This document shows positions 1-6,218 of a stretch of DNA of 14,365 nucleotides, in pieces. Location of the stretch: assembly GCA_945861995.1 (NCBI GenBank), contig CAMAWZ010000026.1:1-14365 (forward strand), given 5' to 3'. Every line of letters starts with the position of its first letter. Positions within the stretch are counted from its first letter, which is position 1. The stretch is from Pseudorhodobacter antarcticus. Lineage in GTDB: Bacteria; Pseudomonadota; Alphaproteobacteria; Rhodobacterales; Rhodobacteraceae. The translations under genes and the position numbers were made by a program. The notes beneath the pieces are model-generated. The model was not told the DNA's origin and ran no database searches. It saw nothing but the letters and a program-made list of their open reading frames with translations.

Positions 1-126
1 GGCAGGGCGGCGAGGCGGGCGACGGGTCGGCCTAGGTGTTTGCGCACCGCCCGCAACGCGCCGATAAAGCGCCGACAAAGCAGTGTAAATTCTTTCCATT
101 GGCTTGATAAAGTTGAACAAGTGCGC

Positions 127-155
127 GTGACAACGACCGCAGAATGCACTATTGC
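127..155 (+). promoter_or_regulatory. Candidate promoter for the small oxidase subunit gene
   Basis: A -35-like GTGACA (127-132) is followed after exactly 17 bases by TATTGC (150-155), which would place a start site roughly 25 bases before the ATG at 189. The -35 matches the sigma-70 consensus at five of six positions, the -10 at only three. The element lies inside a perfect inverted repeat, ACAAGTGC (117-124) and GCACTTGT (154-161). No convincing gene is visible in 1-188, so some promoter is expected here, but this particular call is weak. Confidence 0.3.
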
Positions 156-188
156 ACTTGTAAAAGTCAGCTTTTGAGGGAAAAAGAC

Positions 189-323
189 ATGGCCGAACAC
201 AAGCCTGGTAGCATGGATGCCAAAGTTCAGGAAAAAACCTTTGCGAATTTCATCCGCTTTGTGACTTGGGGAACAATCATTTCGCTGGGAACCTTGGTGT
301 TTTTGGCGCTGGCCAACGGCTAA
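189..323 (+). CDS. aa3-type cytochrome c oxidase subunit IV (small, single TM)
   Basis: A 44-residue protein with a short polar N-terminus (MAEHKPGSMD) and one hydrophobic helix at about residues 22-42, ending LALANG. This is the layout of the bacterial aa3-type oxidase subunit IV family (PF07835): a start MAEHKPGSMD-like, a conserved QEKTF segment at residues 14-18, then one membrane span. The family is an accessory subunit of the cytochrome c-oxidising terminal oxidase in the cytoplasmic membrane; its mechanistic role is poorly defined. A good ribosome site GAGGG (176-180) lies 8 bases before the ATG. No other oxidase genes are nearby, so it is an orphan here. It is 21 bases upstream of the lipoprotein gene and may share its transcript. 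It is short enough to be missed by default gene finders. Confidence 0.85.
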   Translation: MAEHKPGSMDAKVQEKTFANFIRFVTWGTIISLGTLVFLALANG

Positions 324-344
324 GTCATTAAAAGGACGTCCTCC

Positions 345-980
345 ATGATGCTGCGCGCATTTGCTGCTGTCGCTTTGTTGATGCTGGCCGCTTGCGGGGG
401 CGGTCAGAACATGGTGGCGGATGACGCAGCCCTTGCGCAGGCGCGGTATGTGTCCGGCGGGCCAAGTTCGATCACGCTGTTTACGGTTGTGAACACGCGG
501 TCTGGGGCTGGGGCACATTCGGCGTTGCTGGTGAACGGGTCTGAAACCGTGCTGTTCGATCCTGCGGGATCGTTCAAGCTGCGGTTTATGCCTGAACGCG
601 GCGATGTTCTGTATGGGGCAAGTCCGATGCGAATGAACGCCTACAAGGATTATCACGCCCGCGAGACGCATTTTGTGCGCACGCAAACGATGTTTGTCTC
701 TCCAGCGGTAGCCGAACAACTGTTGGTGGCGGTGAAATCCAATGGGGCTGTGTCAAAGGCGCATTGTGCCAATTCCATCTCGCGGATTTTGGGGCGCGTT
801 CAAGGCTTCGAGCATATCGGAACGACCTATTGGCCGCTGCAATTGGAAGAGGCTTTTGGCAAAAACGCCTATGTAAGCCGTGCCGTGATCACCGACGCAA
901 CCGTCGACAAAAGCCATGGTGTGATCTTTATCGATGAAGATGATACCGCAGCGCTTGCGGCGGCGGGGCTGGCCCCCTAG
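345..980 (+). CDS. Lipoprotein, putative permuted NlpC/P60 (papain-like) fold
   Basis: A 211-residue predicted lipoprotein. The N-terminus has an arginine, a hydrophobic stretch and a lipobox LAAC with the lipidated Cys at residue 17, followed by glycines. The mature part contains GAHSALLV (His58) and, about 80 residues later, HCANSISRILGRV (Cys141). A His-containing strand that comes before a Cys at a helix start is the order found in circularly permuted NlpC/P60 enzymes (YiiX/YaeF/LRAT group), so a thiol hydrolase or acyltransferase activity is conceivable. This is inference from motif order, not a recognised family match. The ATG at 345 is preferred over that at 348 because AAAGGA (331-336) lies 8 bases upstream. 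mobA starts 26 bases after its stop, so co-transcription is likely, without an obvious functional link. Confidence 0.7.
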   Translation: MMLRAFAAVALLMLAACGGGQNMVADDAALAQARYVSGGPSSITLFTVVNTRSGAGAHSALLVNGSETVLFDPAGSFKLRFMPERGDVLYGASPMRMNAYKDYHARETHFVRTQTMFVSPAVAEQLLVAVKSNGAVSKAHCANSISRILGRVQGFEHIGTTYWPLQLEEAFGKNAYVSRAVITDATVDKSHGVIFIDEDDTAALAAAGLAP

Positions 981-1006
981 CCTGCGGCAAAAGTAGCGGG
1001 CGGGAT

Positions 1007-1585
1007 ATGCGGGTTTTCGGGGTGATTCTGGCAGGCGGTCAAGGGCGGCGTTTGGGCGGCATTGATAAGGCCACGCTGGATTTGGGTGGGGCGCGCCTGG
1101 TGGATTTGGCCATTGCGCGGCTGGAACCTCAGGTTGAACAGTTGGCAATTTCATCGAACTCGGGTGCAGAGTTGGCGGCAACAGGCCTGCCGATTTTGGT
1201 CGATGACGCGCCGCTTGGCCCGCTGGCAGGGCTGCTGGCCGCGATGGATTGGGCCGCCCCGCTGGGCGCAGATTATATCGCCAGCGCCGCCGTGGATTGC
1301 CCGCATTTTCCCTGCGATTTGGTGGCCCACCTGCGCCTTTCGCTGGAAGGGGGGGGCACGATTGCGCTGGCGCGGGCGGGGCGGGTGCATGGCACCTTTG
1401 GCCTTTGGCCCGTGACGCTGCGCGATGATTTGGCGCAGTTTTTGCAATCGGGAGCAAACCCCAAGTTGATGGATTATGCCACGCGGTATCCGCTGGCCTA
1501 TGCGAGTTTTCCTGACGAGGCGGCTTTTGACAATATCAATACGCCGCAAGATTTAGCGCGGCTGCGCACGGCGGCGCAGGTATGA
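1007..1585 (+). CDS. mobA: Molybdenum cofactor guanylyltransferase MobA
   Basis: A 192-residue cytoplasmic protein, normal length for MobA, which transfers GMP from GTP to molybdopterin (Mo-MPT) to make the MGD cofactor of DMSO-reductase-family enzymes. The N-terminus carries the nucleotide-binding signature LAGGQGRRLGGIDK (residues 8-21), close to the LAGGxSRRMGGxDK consensus. The segment DDAPLGPLAGLLAAM (66-80), the Mg-site DCPHFP (Asp97) and the C-terminal FDNINTPQDL (174-183) are all typical. The ribosome site is weak (GGGCGGG just upstream). Its stop overlaps the mobB start in ATGA (1582-1585), so the two are translationally coupled. Confidence 0.93.
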   Translation: MRVFGVILAGGQGRRLGGIDKATLDLGGARLVDLAIARLEPQVEQLAISSNSGAELAATGLPILVDDAPLGPLAGLLAAMDWAAPLGADYIASAAVDCPHFPCDLVAHLRLSLEGGGTIALARAGRVHGTFGLWPVTLRDDLAQFLQSGANPKLMDYATRYPLAYASFPDEAAFDNINTPQDLARLRTAAQV

Positions 1586-2103
1586 AAATATACGGGGTTA
1601 TCGGCTGGAAAAACGCGGGCAAAACCAGCCTGATGGAACGTTTGGTGGCGGAATTCACCGCGCGGGGATATACCGTTTCCACCATCAAACATGTGCATCA
1701 TGATGTTGATCTAGACCAACCAGGCAAGGACAGTCACCGCCACCGCGCAGCGGGGGCCAACGAAGTGATCTTGGCAGGCGCGCACCGCTTTGCCCTGATG
1801 GTGGAACACCGCGCGGGCGAGCCTCCCTTAGCGCAGGTGATCGCCCGCCTGGCCCCCGTCGATTTGGTGCTGATCGAGGGGTATAAACGCGACAGTCACC
1901 CCAAAATTGAAGTCTGGCGCGCCGAGGCGGGGCATGATCTGATCCAAGCGGGCGATCCCACCATTCGCGCGGTGGCGTGCGACAGCGCGCTACCCCCCCT
2001 TGACGTACCGCGCCTTGATCTGAACGATACTGGCCAGATTGCTGATTTCATTGCTGCGGACATCGGCCTTTGCCTGCCGCGCAATGGACAAAAACTTGTT
2101 TGA
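1582..2103 (+). CDS. mobB: Molybdopterin-guanine dinucleotide biosynthesis adaptor MobB
   Basis: A 173-residue P-loop GTPase-like protein of the MobB family, which binds MobA and GTP and assists MGD formation. The Walker A motif is GWKNAGKT (residues 8-15). Family-typical segments are the switch-like DQPGKDSHRHRAAGA (45-59) and the strand LVLIEGYK (95-102). The ATG at 1582 overlaps the mobA stop by four bases, so coupling fixes the start. Its last 20 bases overlap the next gene, which continues the operon. In many bacteria mobB is followed by or fused to moeA; here a DUF429-like gene takes that place. Confidence 0.93.
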   Translation: MKIYGVIGWKNAGKTSLMERLVAEFTARGYTVSTIKHVHHDVDLDQPGKDSHRHRAAGANEVILAGAHRFALMVEHRAGEPPLAQVIARLAPVDLVLIEGYKRDSHPKIEVWRAEAGHDLIQAGDPTIRAVACDSALPPLDVPRLDLNDTGQIADFIAADIGLCLPRNGQKLV

Positions 2104-2947
2104 TTGCGTAATCATTGTTGATTGGTCGGCGGCATCTGCGCCGTCACCCAGCAAACCTTCGGCAGATGCAATATGGACGTGCCGCGCCGATGCGAGGGGC
2201 GAGCAGACCCAGTATCATCGCACGCGGGCGCAGGCCGAGGCGTATTTGCGCGGGCAGATCAATGGCGCACAAACGCAGGGCGCGCGCCTGCTGATGGGCT
2301 GCGATTTTCCCTTTGCCTATCCGCGCGGATTTGCCCATGCGCTGACGGGGCAGGCCGATGCCCGCGCGGTGTGGCGGTTTTTGCAAGGTGTCATTACCGA
2401 TAGTGACAGCAATGCCAATAACCGCTTTGATGTGGCAAATGACATCAACGCGCGCTTTGGCATCGGCCCTTTTTGGGGCCGCCCTGCAGGGCGGGATGCG
2501 CCCCATTTGCCTGCGCGCAAGACTGTGGATTACAGCGCACTGCCTTTTGCCGAGCGCCGCGCCATTGACCGCGCGATTCCCAGCGCCCAGCCCGTCTGGA
2601 AGCTGTATACAACTGGCAGCGTGGGCAGTCAGGCCCTGATGGGACTGCCGATGATTTCGCGGCTGTCGGGGCTGAATGGGGTCAGTGTTTGGCCCTTTGA
2701 CGAAAGCCTAACCGATGTGGTGTTGGCGGAAGTTTACCCTTCGATTTTGGCCAAAGCGGTGGCGCGAGAGGTGGCATTGAGCAGGGCGATCAAAGACGCC
2801 GTGCAAGTGCAGCTTTTGGCCCGCGCGATGCTACGACAGCCGCCCGATGTTTGGGCTCAGATGCTGGCCTTGCCGTATCCAGATGCCCGCGAAGAGGGTT
2901 GGATACTGGGCGCTGGATTTGCCGATGTTTTGGAGGCTGCGCTGTGA
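2084..2947 (+). CDS. DUF429-like protein of unknown function in the mobAB operon
   Basis: A 287-residue soluble protein that I do not recognise as a characterised enzyme. It begins with a hydrophobic strand ending in an acidic residue (CVIIVDWSAAS, Asp13), then has LLMGCDFPFAYP (Asp74), LAEVYPSIL (Glu216) and IKDAVQVQLLARAM (Asp238). A strand-Asp near the N-terminus, a D-x-P strand, an E-x-YPS motif and a late helix with K-D-A resemble the RNase H-like layout of DUF429 proteins, so a nuclease-like metal-binding fold is a reasonable inference. The ATG at 2084 overlaps the end of mobB by 20 bases. A longer form from 2039 would bury more of mobB and adds a non-conserved-looking leader. No clear Shine-Dalgarno is visible, which fits coupling to mobB. 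The context suggests, but does not prove, a molybdenum-cofactor link. Confidence 0.72.
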   Translation: MDKNLFDCVIIVDWSAASAPSPSKPSADAIWTCRADARGEQTQYHRTRAQAEAYLRGQINGAQTQGARLLMGCDFPFAYPRGFAHALTGQADARAVWRFLQGVITDSDSNANNRFDVANDINARFGIGPFWGRPAGRDAPHLPARKTVDYSALPFAERRAIDRAIPSAQPVWKLYTTGSVGSQALMGLPMISRLSGLNGVSVWPFDESLTDVVLAEVYPSILAKAVAREVALSRAIKDAVQVQLLARAMLRQPPDVWAQMLALPYPDAREEGWILGAGFADVLEAAL

Positions 2948-3528
2948 GCTTTCAGGTGTTGCATGGCCTGCCCGAACCCTTTCGCGCGGCGGCAGCGGAT
3001 TTGTATTGGCAGGCCTTTGGCGGCAAGCTTGGGCCCGTGATGGGCCCCCCTGCCCGCGCGCAAAGCTATCTGCGCCGCGTGATGCGGCTCGATCAATGCT
3101 TTGCCATTGTGCACGATAACAGCCTGCTCGGCATTATCGGACTGCACAGCGAAGCGGGCACATTTGCGGGCGGCACTGCGCAAGATTTTGGCGCAGTTTA
3201 CGGCTCGTTGCGCGGGCTGTGGCGGCTAAAACTGTTGATGATGGTGGGCAACAATGACCCCGATGTCGGCGCGCTGATGATCGACGGGTTTTCGGTGCAA
3301 GCGCGCGCGCGGGGCAAAGGCATAGGCGCGGCGCTGCTGGAGGCAGTCATTTCCTATGCCCGCGCGCAAGGCTTTGACGCGGTGCAGTTGGATGTAGCAG
3401 GCAGCAATTGGCGCGCGCGCGGGTTTTACCAGCGTCACGGATTTACTGTGCAAAGCGAGCGTAAAATTGGGTTGCTGCGCCTGATATTTGGGTTTGACAG
3501 CACAGTGCGTATGCAGCGCAGGCTTTAG
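2944..3528 (+). CDS. GNAT-family N-acetyltransferase
   Basis: A 194-residue protein with the acetyl-CoA pyrophosphate loop of the GNAT superfamily, RARGKGIGAALL (residues 121-132), preceded by the strand IDGFSVQA and followed by a helix and the typical C-terminal NWRARGFYQRHGF (155-167). The substrate cannot be predicted. The start is taken as GTG at 2944, which forms a GTGA overlap with the stop of the preceding gene; upstream in-frame ATGs would place a long leader inside that gene. Its stop TAG (3526-3528) overlaps the stop of the convergent membrane-protein gene, so there is no room for a terminator between them. It is the last gene of the mobA operon. Confidence 0.85.
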   Translation: MSFQVLHGLPEPFRAAAADLYWQAFGGKLGPVMGPPARAQSYLRRVMRLDQCFAIVHDNSLLGIIGLHSEAGTFAGGTAQDFGAVYGSLRGLWRLKLLMMVGNNDPDVGALMIDGFSVQARARGKGIGAALLEAVISYARAQGFDAVQLDVAGSNWRARGFYQRHGFTVQSERKIGLLRLIFGFDSTVRMQRRL

Positions 3529-4532
3529 TCAAACGTGCCAAGCACACGGCCCAGCAGCATAAAGGCCCGCGCAGTGCGGGTGCCTGCCAATGCGGCCAAA
3601 TCTGCGTCTTCGGCACTGGGTTCAAATTCGGTAAGACAACGGTCAAACGCGCGCAAAAAGTGGTGCGCCGCATCGCGGTAGACCGGATCATTGCGCAACC
3701 GCCCCACACTGAGCGCAAGTGCAGAGCGATCACGCACCCCGCCCAAAGCCGCAACAGCGCGCCCGCGCGCGCCCTTGGCAAACAGCCGCCAAGCGTTGGG
3801 CGCTGCGGGATCATGCTTTAGGTCATCCATATAGATGCCATCTTGGGCCAGCATCTTGAGCAATGTTTGTGCCGCGCGGATCAGTTTGGCGATATCGCGG
3901 TTGGACAAGGCCGCGCGCATCGCCGCAAAACCTTCCGTATCATCGGGGCCATCAGGAAAGTTCATCGCGCGAATAAACTCGTCCACCGTCAGGGGTAGGC
4001 CTGCTGGATCAGGCTGCGCGCCAAGGGCAAGGGCCGGCTCTTCGGGCGGCATCAAGGCCTTTGGCGTTGGAACCCTGCGGGCACCCGTGCGGCCAGCATC
4101 CGCGCCTTTGCTGACTTTGGCCGCAATATTTGCCAACGTCGCCTGAGTTTGCTGGGTTTGCTGGGCAATCTCGTCCAGTTTACGGGCAACTGAGGGCTGC
4201 ATCGCGGGGTCAATCTGGCTTTGCCCTGACAAAAACGCCTTGCGCATTGCATCAACCGAAGCCTGGAGCCGCGCCGCCTCGCTGCGCAAGGCACGCACCG
4301 ACCGCAGGGTGACGAGCACCCCGAAAATAAGAGTTATTGGCACAAAAAGCAGCACCAGCGTCATCAGGGTTGACGGAGGCGAGCCGTCTGCGGGCGCATA
4401 GCTGAGCACAGCGCCTACCCAAGTGACAGCCAAGGCAACAGCCACCCATTCAGCCATATAGGCCAAAGGCTTGACGCGCAAACGCGAGGGGTATTTCCCC
4501 AAATCAAGAGGCCGAACTTTAACCTTTTTCAT
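3525..4532 (-). CDS. Two-TM coiled-coil membrane protein, function unknown
   Basis: A 335-residue protein with a basic N-terminus (MKKVKVRPLDLGKYPSRLRVK), two membrane segments at about residues 26-46 and 55-76, and a Gln/Ala-rich coiled-coil region at about 78-140 with repeats such as QQTQQTQ. A low-complexity Pro/Ala linker (about 150-178) leads to an alpha-helical C-terminal domain (about 180-335), presumably cytoplasmic. I know no function for it. It lies 53 bases downstream of greA on the same strand, with no terminator visible between them, so greA read-through could express it. The Shine-Dalgarno is poor. Its TAA overlaps the convergent GNAT stop in TTAG (3525-3528). Confidence 0.75.
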   Translation of the reverse strand: MKKVKVRPLDLGKYPSRLRVKPLAYMAEWVAVALAVTWVGAVLSYAPADGSPPSTLMTLVLLFVPITLIFGVLVTLRSVRALRSEAARLQASVDAMRKAFLSGQSQIDPAMQPSVARKLDEIAQQTQQTQATLANIAAKVSKGADAGRTGARRVPTPKALMPPEEPALALGAQPDPAGLPLTVDEFIRAMNFPDGPDDTEGFAAMRAALSNRDIAKLIRAAQTLLKMLAQDGIYMDDLKHDPAAPNAWRLFAKGARGRAVAALGGVRDRSALALSVGRLRNDPVYRDAAHHFLRAFDRCLTEFEPSAEDADLAALAGTRTARAFMLLGRVLGTFD

Positions 4533-4585
4533 CGCACTTTATCTGCCACACAAGTCATCTGCCAAGGTTTGCGGCTAAGGGCCAT

Positions 4586-5056
4586 TTATTGATAGGTAAT
4601 CGCAATGATCTCGTAACTGCGTTTGCCACCGGGCGTGGTGACATCGACCGAATCGCCCTTTTCCTTGCCAATCAGGGCGCGGGCCAAGGGCGAGCGAATG
4701 TTCAGCAGGTTCTTTTCGATATCCGCCTCGCTTTCGCCGACGATTTGATAGGTCTTCTCCTCGCCATTGTCTTCGTCAACCAAAGCCACCGTCGCGCCAA
4801 ATTTGATCGCGCCCGACAGTTTGGACGGATCGATCACTTCGGCAAGGCTGATCGTCGCCTCTAGCTCTTTAATGCGGCCTTCGATGAAACTTTGTTTCTC
4901 GCGCGCCGAATGATATTCGGCATTTTCGGACAAATCGCCATGCTCGCGCGCCTCGGATATGGCGCGGATGATCGCGGGGCGTTCGTATAATTTTAAATGC
5001 TTTAACTCTTCGTCCAGCGCCACAAAGCCGCGCCGTGTCATTGGAATCTTTTCCAT
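4586..5056 (-). CDS. greA: Transcription elongation factor GreA
   Basis: A 156-residue protein, the usual GreA length. GreA enters the RNA polymerase secondary channel and stimulates cleavage of backtracked transcripts. The N-terminal coiled coil runs over about residues 10-75 and carries the acidic tip DLSENAEYHSAREKQ, with Asp41 and Glu44 as the catalytic acidic pair. The C-terminal FKBP-like domain contains IRSPLARALIGKEKGD and the closing PGGKRSYEI. The start at 5056 gives the canonical MEKIPMTRRG beginning; an in-frame ATG at 5110 would add 18 residues unlike the family. The upstream spacer (5057-5203) should hold its promoter, but I could not identify one with confidence. Confidence 0.95.
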   Translation of the reverse strand: MEKIPMTRRGFVALDEELKHLKLYERPAIIRAISEAREHGDLSENAEYHSAREKQSFIEGRIKELEATISLAEVIDPSKLSGAIKFGATVALVDEDNGEEKTYQIVGESEADIEKNLLNIRSPLARALIGKEKGDSVDVTTPGGKRSYEIIAITYQ

Positions 5057-5203
5057 ATTTTCCCAGCCATTTGCCCGAACTTTGGGACAATTTTCAAACA
5101 AGAAGGCCACGGCCCTATTCAGGCCATGACCCGTAACTTTGTCTTACCAGACCCGACCCGCCACAAGATTGCAAGCATCAAATGGTGCGCGCGGGTCGCG
5201 CAG

Positions 5204-6073
5204 TCAAAACCACTGCCCCGGTTCCATCAAACCTAAATCCATCAACTGCTGGCTGTGCCAATCAAAAGGCGTGGAATTTTGCCAAATATAGGTGTTGATG
5301 GCAAAACGCGATCCGGGATTGGCACGCAAGGCTTTGGCAGTGCGGAAAGACGCTATGGCCGTTGTCAAATTGTTATGCCAAGGGCAGGCGTAAGTGTTCA
5401 TTTCCTCGTCCGAGAGGGTGAAATCATCGCGCAGGGTCAGGCCAAGCTTGGCGCGAAACAGGGCAATACGATCGATACGGCGGCGTGTCCACGGCACATA
5501 TTCTTCGAACCGCCAGCGCAGGCCGCCGAAGAAATCTAGCTGGCGTTCGCGGTGCGCCCAATTGTTCTCAGCGTCTTCACGCGCCAGCGCATAATAGCCC
5601 GTCTTGTCGAGATGCGCCGTATCAAGCGACACTGCGTTGGGGTGATCTGTTAGATTTTCGGCATAAATGTCAATAACATAGCTGATGACCGCCTCACGCC
5701 GCTCTTCCATCTGAAAGGCCAACATCTCGCCCACTTTGCGCTGCTCAAGGAAGGGAAAGAACAGATATTCCGCATTATAACAGTAAAATACCCAAGTGCT
5801 GGGCGCGGCGGCGATGAGAGCGTTGACCATGCGCTGCAAAATGCCAGTCTCGAAGACCTGCGTGTCAACGCGGGCAATTTTCGCCTCTAACTCGGCAGGC
5901 AGTTCCAACTGCGGCGCGGCCAGCAGGATCACGGGCGCAAAGCCGATGTCCAAATGGTGACGCAAGGTTGTGTCCACCTCGACATCGTCTTCGGCCAGAA
6001 TCAACGCCACAGGGCCTTTGGCCAAGCTTGCCTTTTCTGCGGCCAGAAACTGATCAAAGTTGGGGTAGCGCAT
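5204..6073 (-). CDS. Glycosyltransferase-like protein (family 2/92-like), function unsure
   Basis: A 289-residue cytoplasmic protein. The N-terminal segment VALILAEDDVEVDTTLRHHL followed by a short Gly-Phe turn and a hydrophobic strand (residues 21-52) resembles the opening of glycosyltransferase family 2/92-like proteins, in which an acidic cluster precedes a His-His helix. At 94-107, WVFYCYNAEYLFFP occupies the place where the DxDEF metal motif would be expected, but reads N-A-E. The central part is rich in aromatic and charged residues. The start at 6073 is chosen because AAAAGGG (6081-6087 on the complementary strand) lies 7 bases upstream; an earlier in-frame start at 6115 has no such site. 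It is divergent from miaB. Family placement is inference, and the donor and acceptor are unknown. Confidence 0.65.
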   Translation of the reverse strand: MRYPNFDQFLAAEKASLAKGPVALILAEDDVEVDTTLRHHLDIGFAPVILLAAPQLELPAELEAKIARVDTQVFETGILQRMVNALIAAAPSTWVFYCYNAEYLFFPFLEQRKVGEMLAFQMEERREAVISYVIDIYAENLTDHPNAVSLDTAHLDKTGYYALAREDAENNWAHRERQLDFFGGLRWRFEEYVPWTRRRIDRIALFRAKLGLTLRDDFTLSDEEMNTYACPWHNNLTTAIASFRTAKALRANPGSRFAINTYIWQNSTPFDWHSQQLMDLGLMEPGQWF

Positions 6074-6218
6074 ACCGAATCCCTTTTGCCTGCAACCATC
6101 GCGCGACCGGATCAAGATGGAGTTAATGCGCCCGATTTGGCAAGCCCTTTACAGGTGGACGTTGCAGGAGAGGGGGCAAAGCGTGTAAAGCCTGCCCATT
6201 GCCAAAGGGGCCGCCCAG

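Noticed and set aside
3..35. Plus-strand frame ending QGGEAGDGSA and TAG, a possible C-terminus of an upstream gene
   Set aside because: Ten residues of low-complexity Gly/Ala are too little to support a gene, although it is a plausible tail.
58..79. Tandem 11-base repeat GCGCCGATAAA / GCGCCGACAAA
   Set aside because: Two copies with one mismatch in a short GC-rich stretch; no functional context to support more than coincidence.
1..99. Minus-strand open frame starting at the ATG complement at 97-99 and running off the left edge
   Set aside because: The 33 residues are Arg/Pro-rich with no family signature, and no clear ribosome site precedes it; it may be chance in GC-rich DNA.
753..1457. 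Long antisense frames opposite the lipoprotein and mobA
   Set aside because: They are Pro/Arg-rich and lack family motifs, as expected for frames opposite GC-rich genes with clear assignments.
2039..2083. Longer N-terminus (15 extra residues) for the DUF429-like protein
   Set aside because: It would deepen the overlap with mobB, has no ribosome site, and the natural N-terminal strand begins just after the ATG at 2084.
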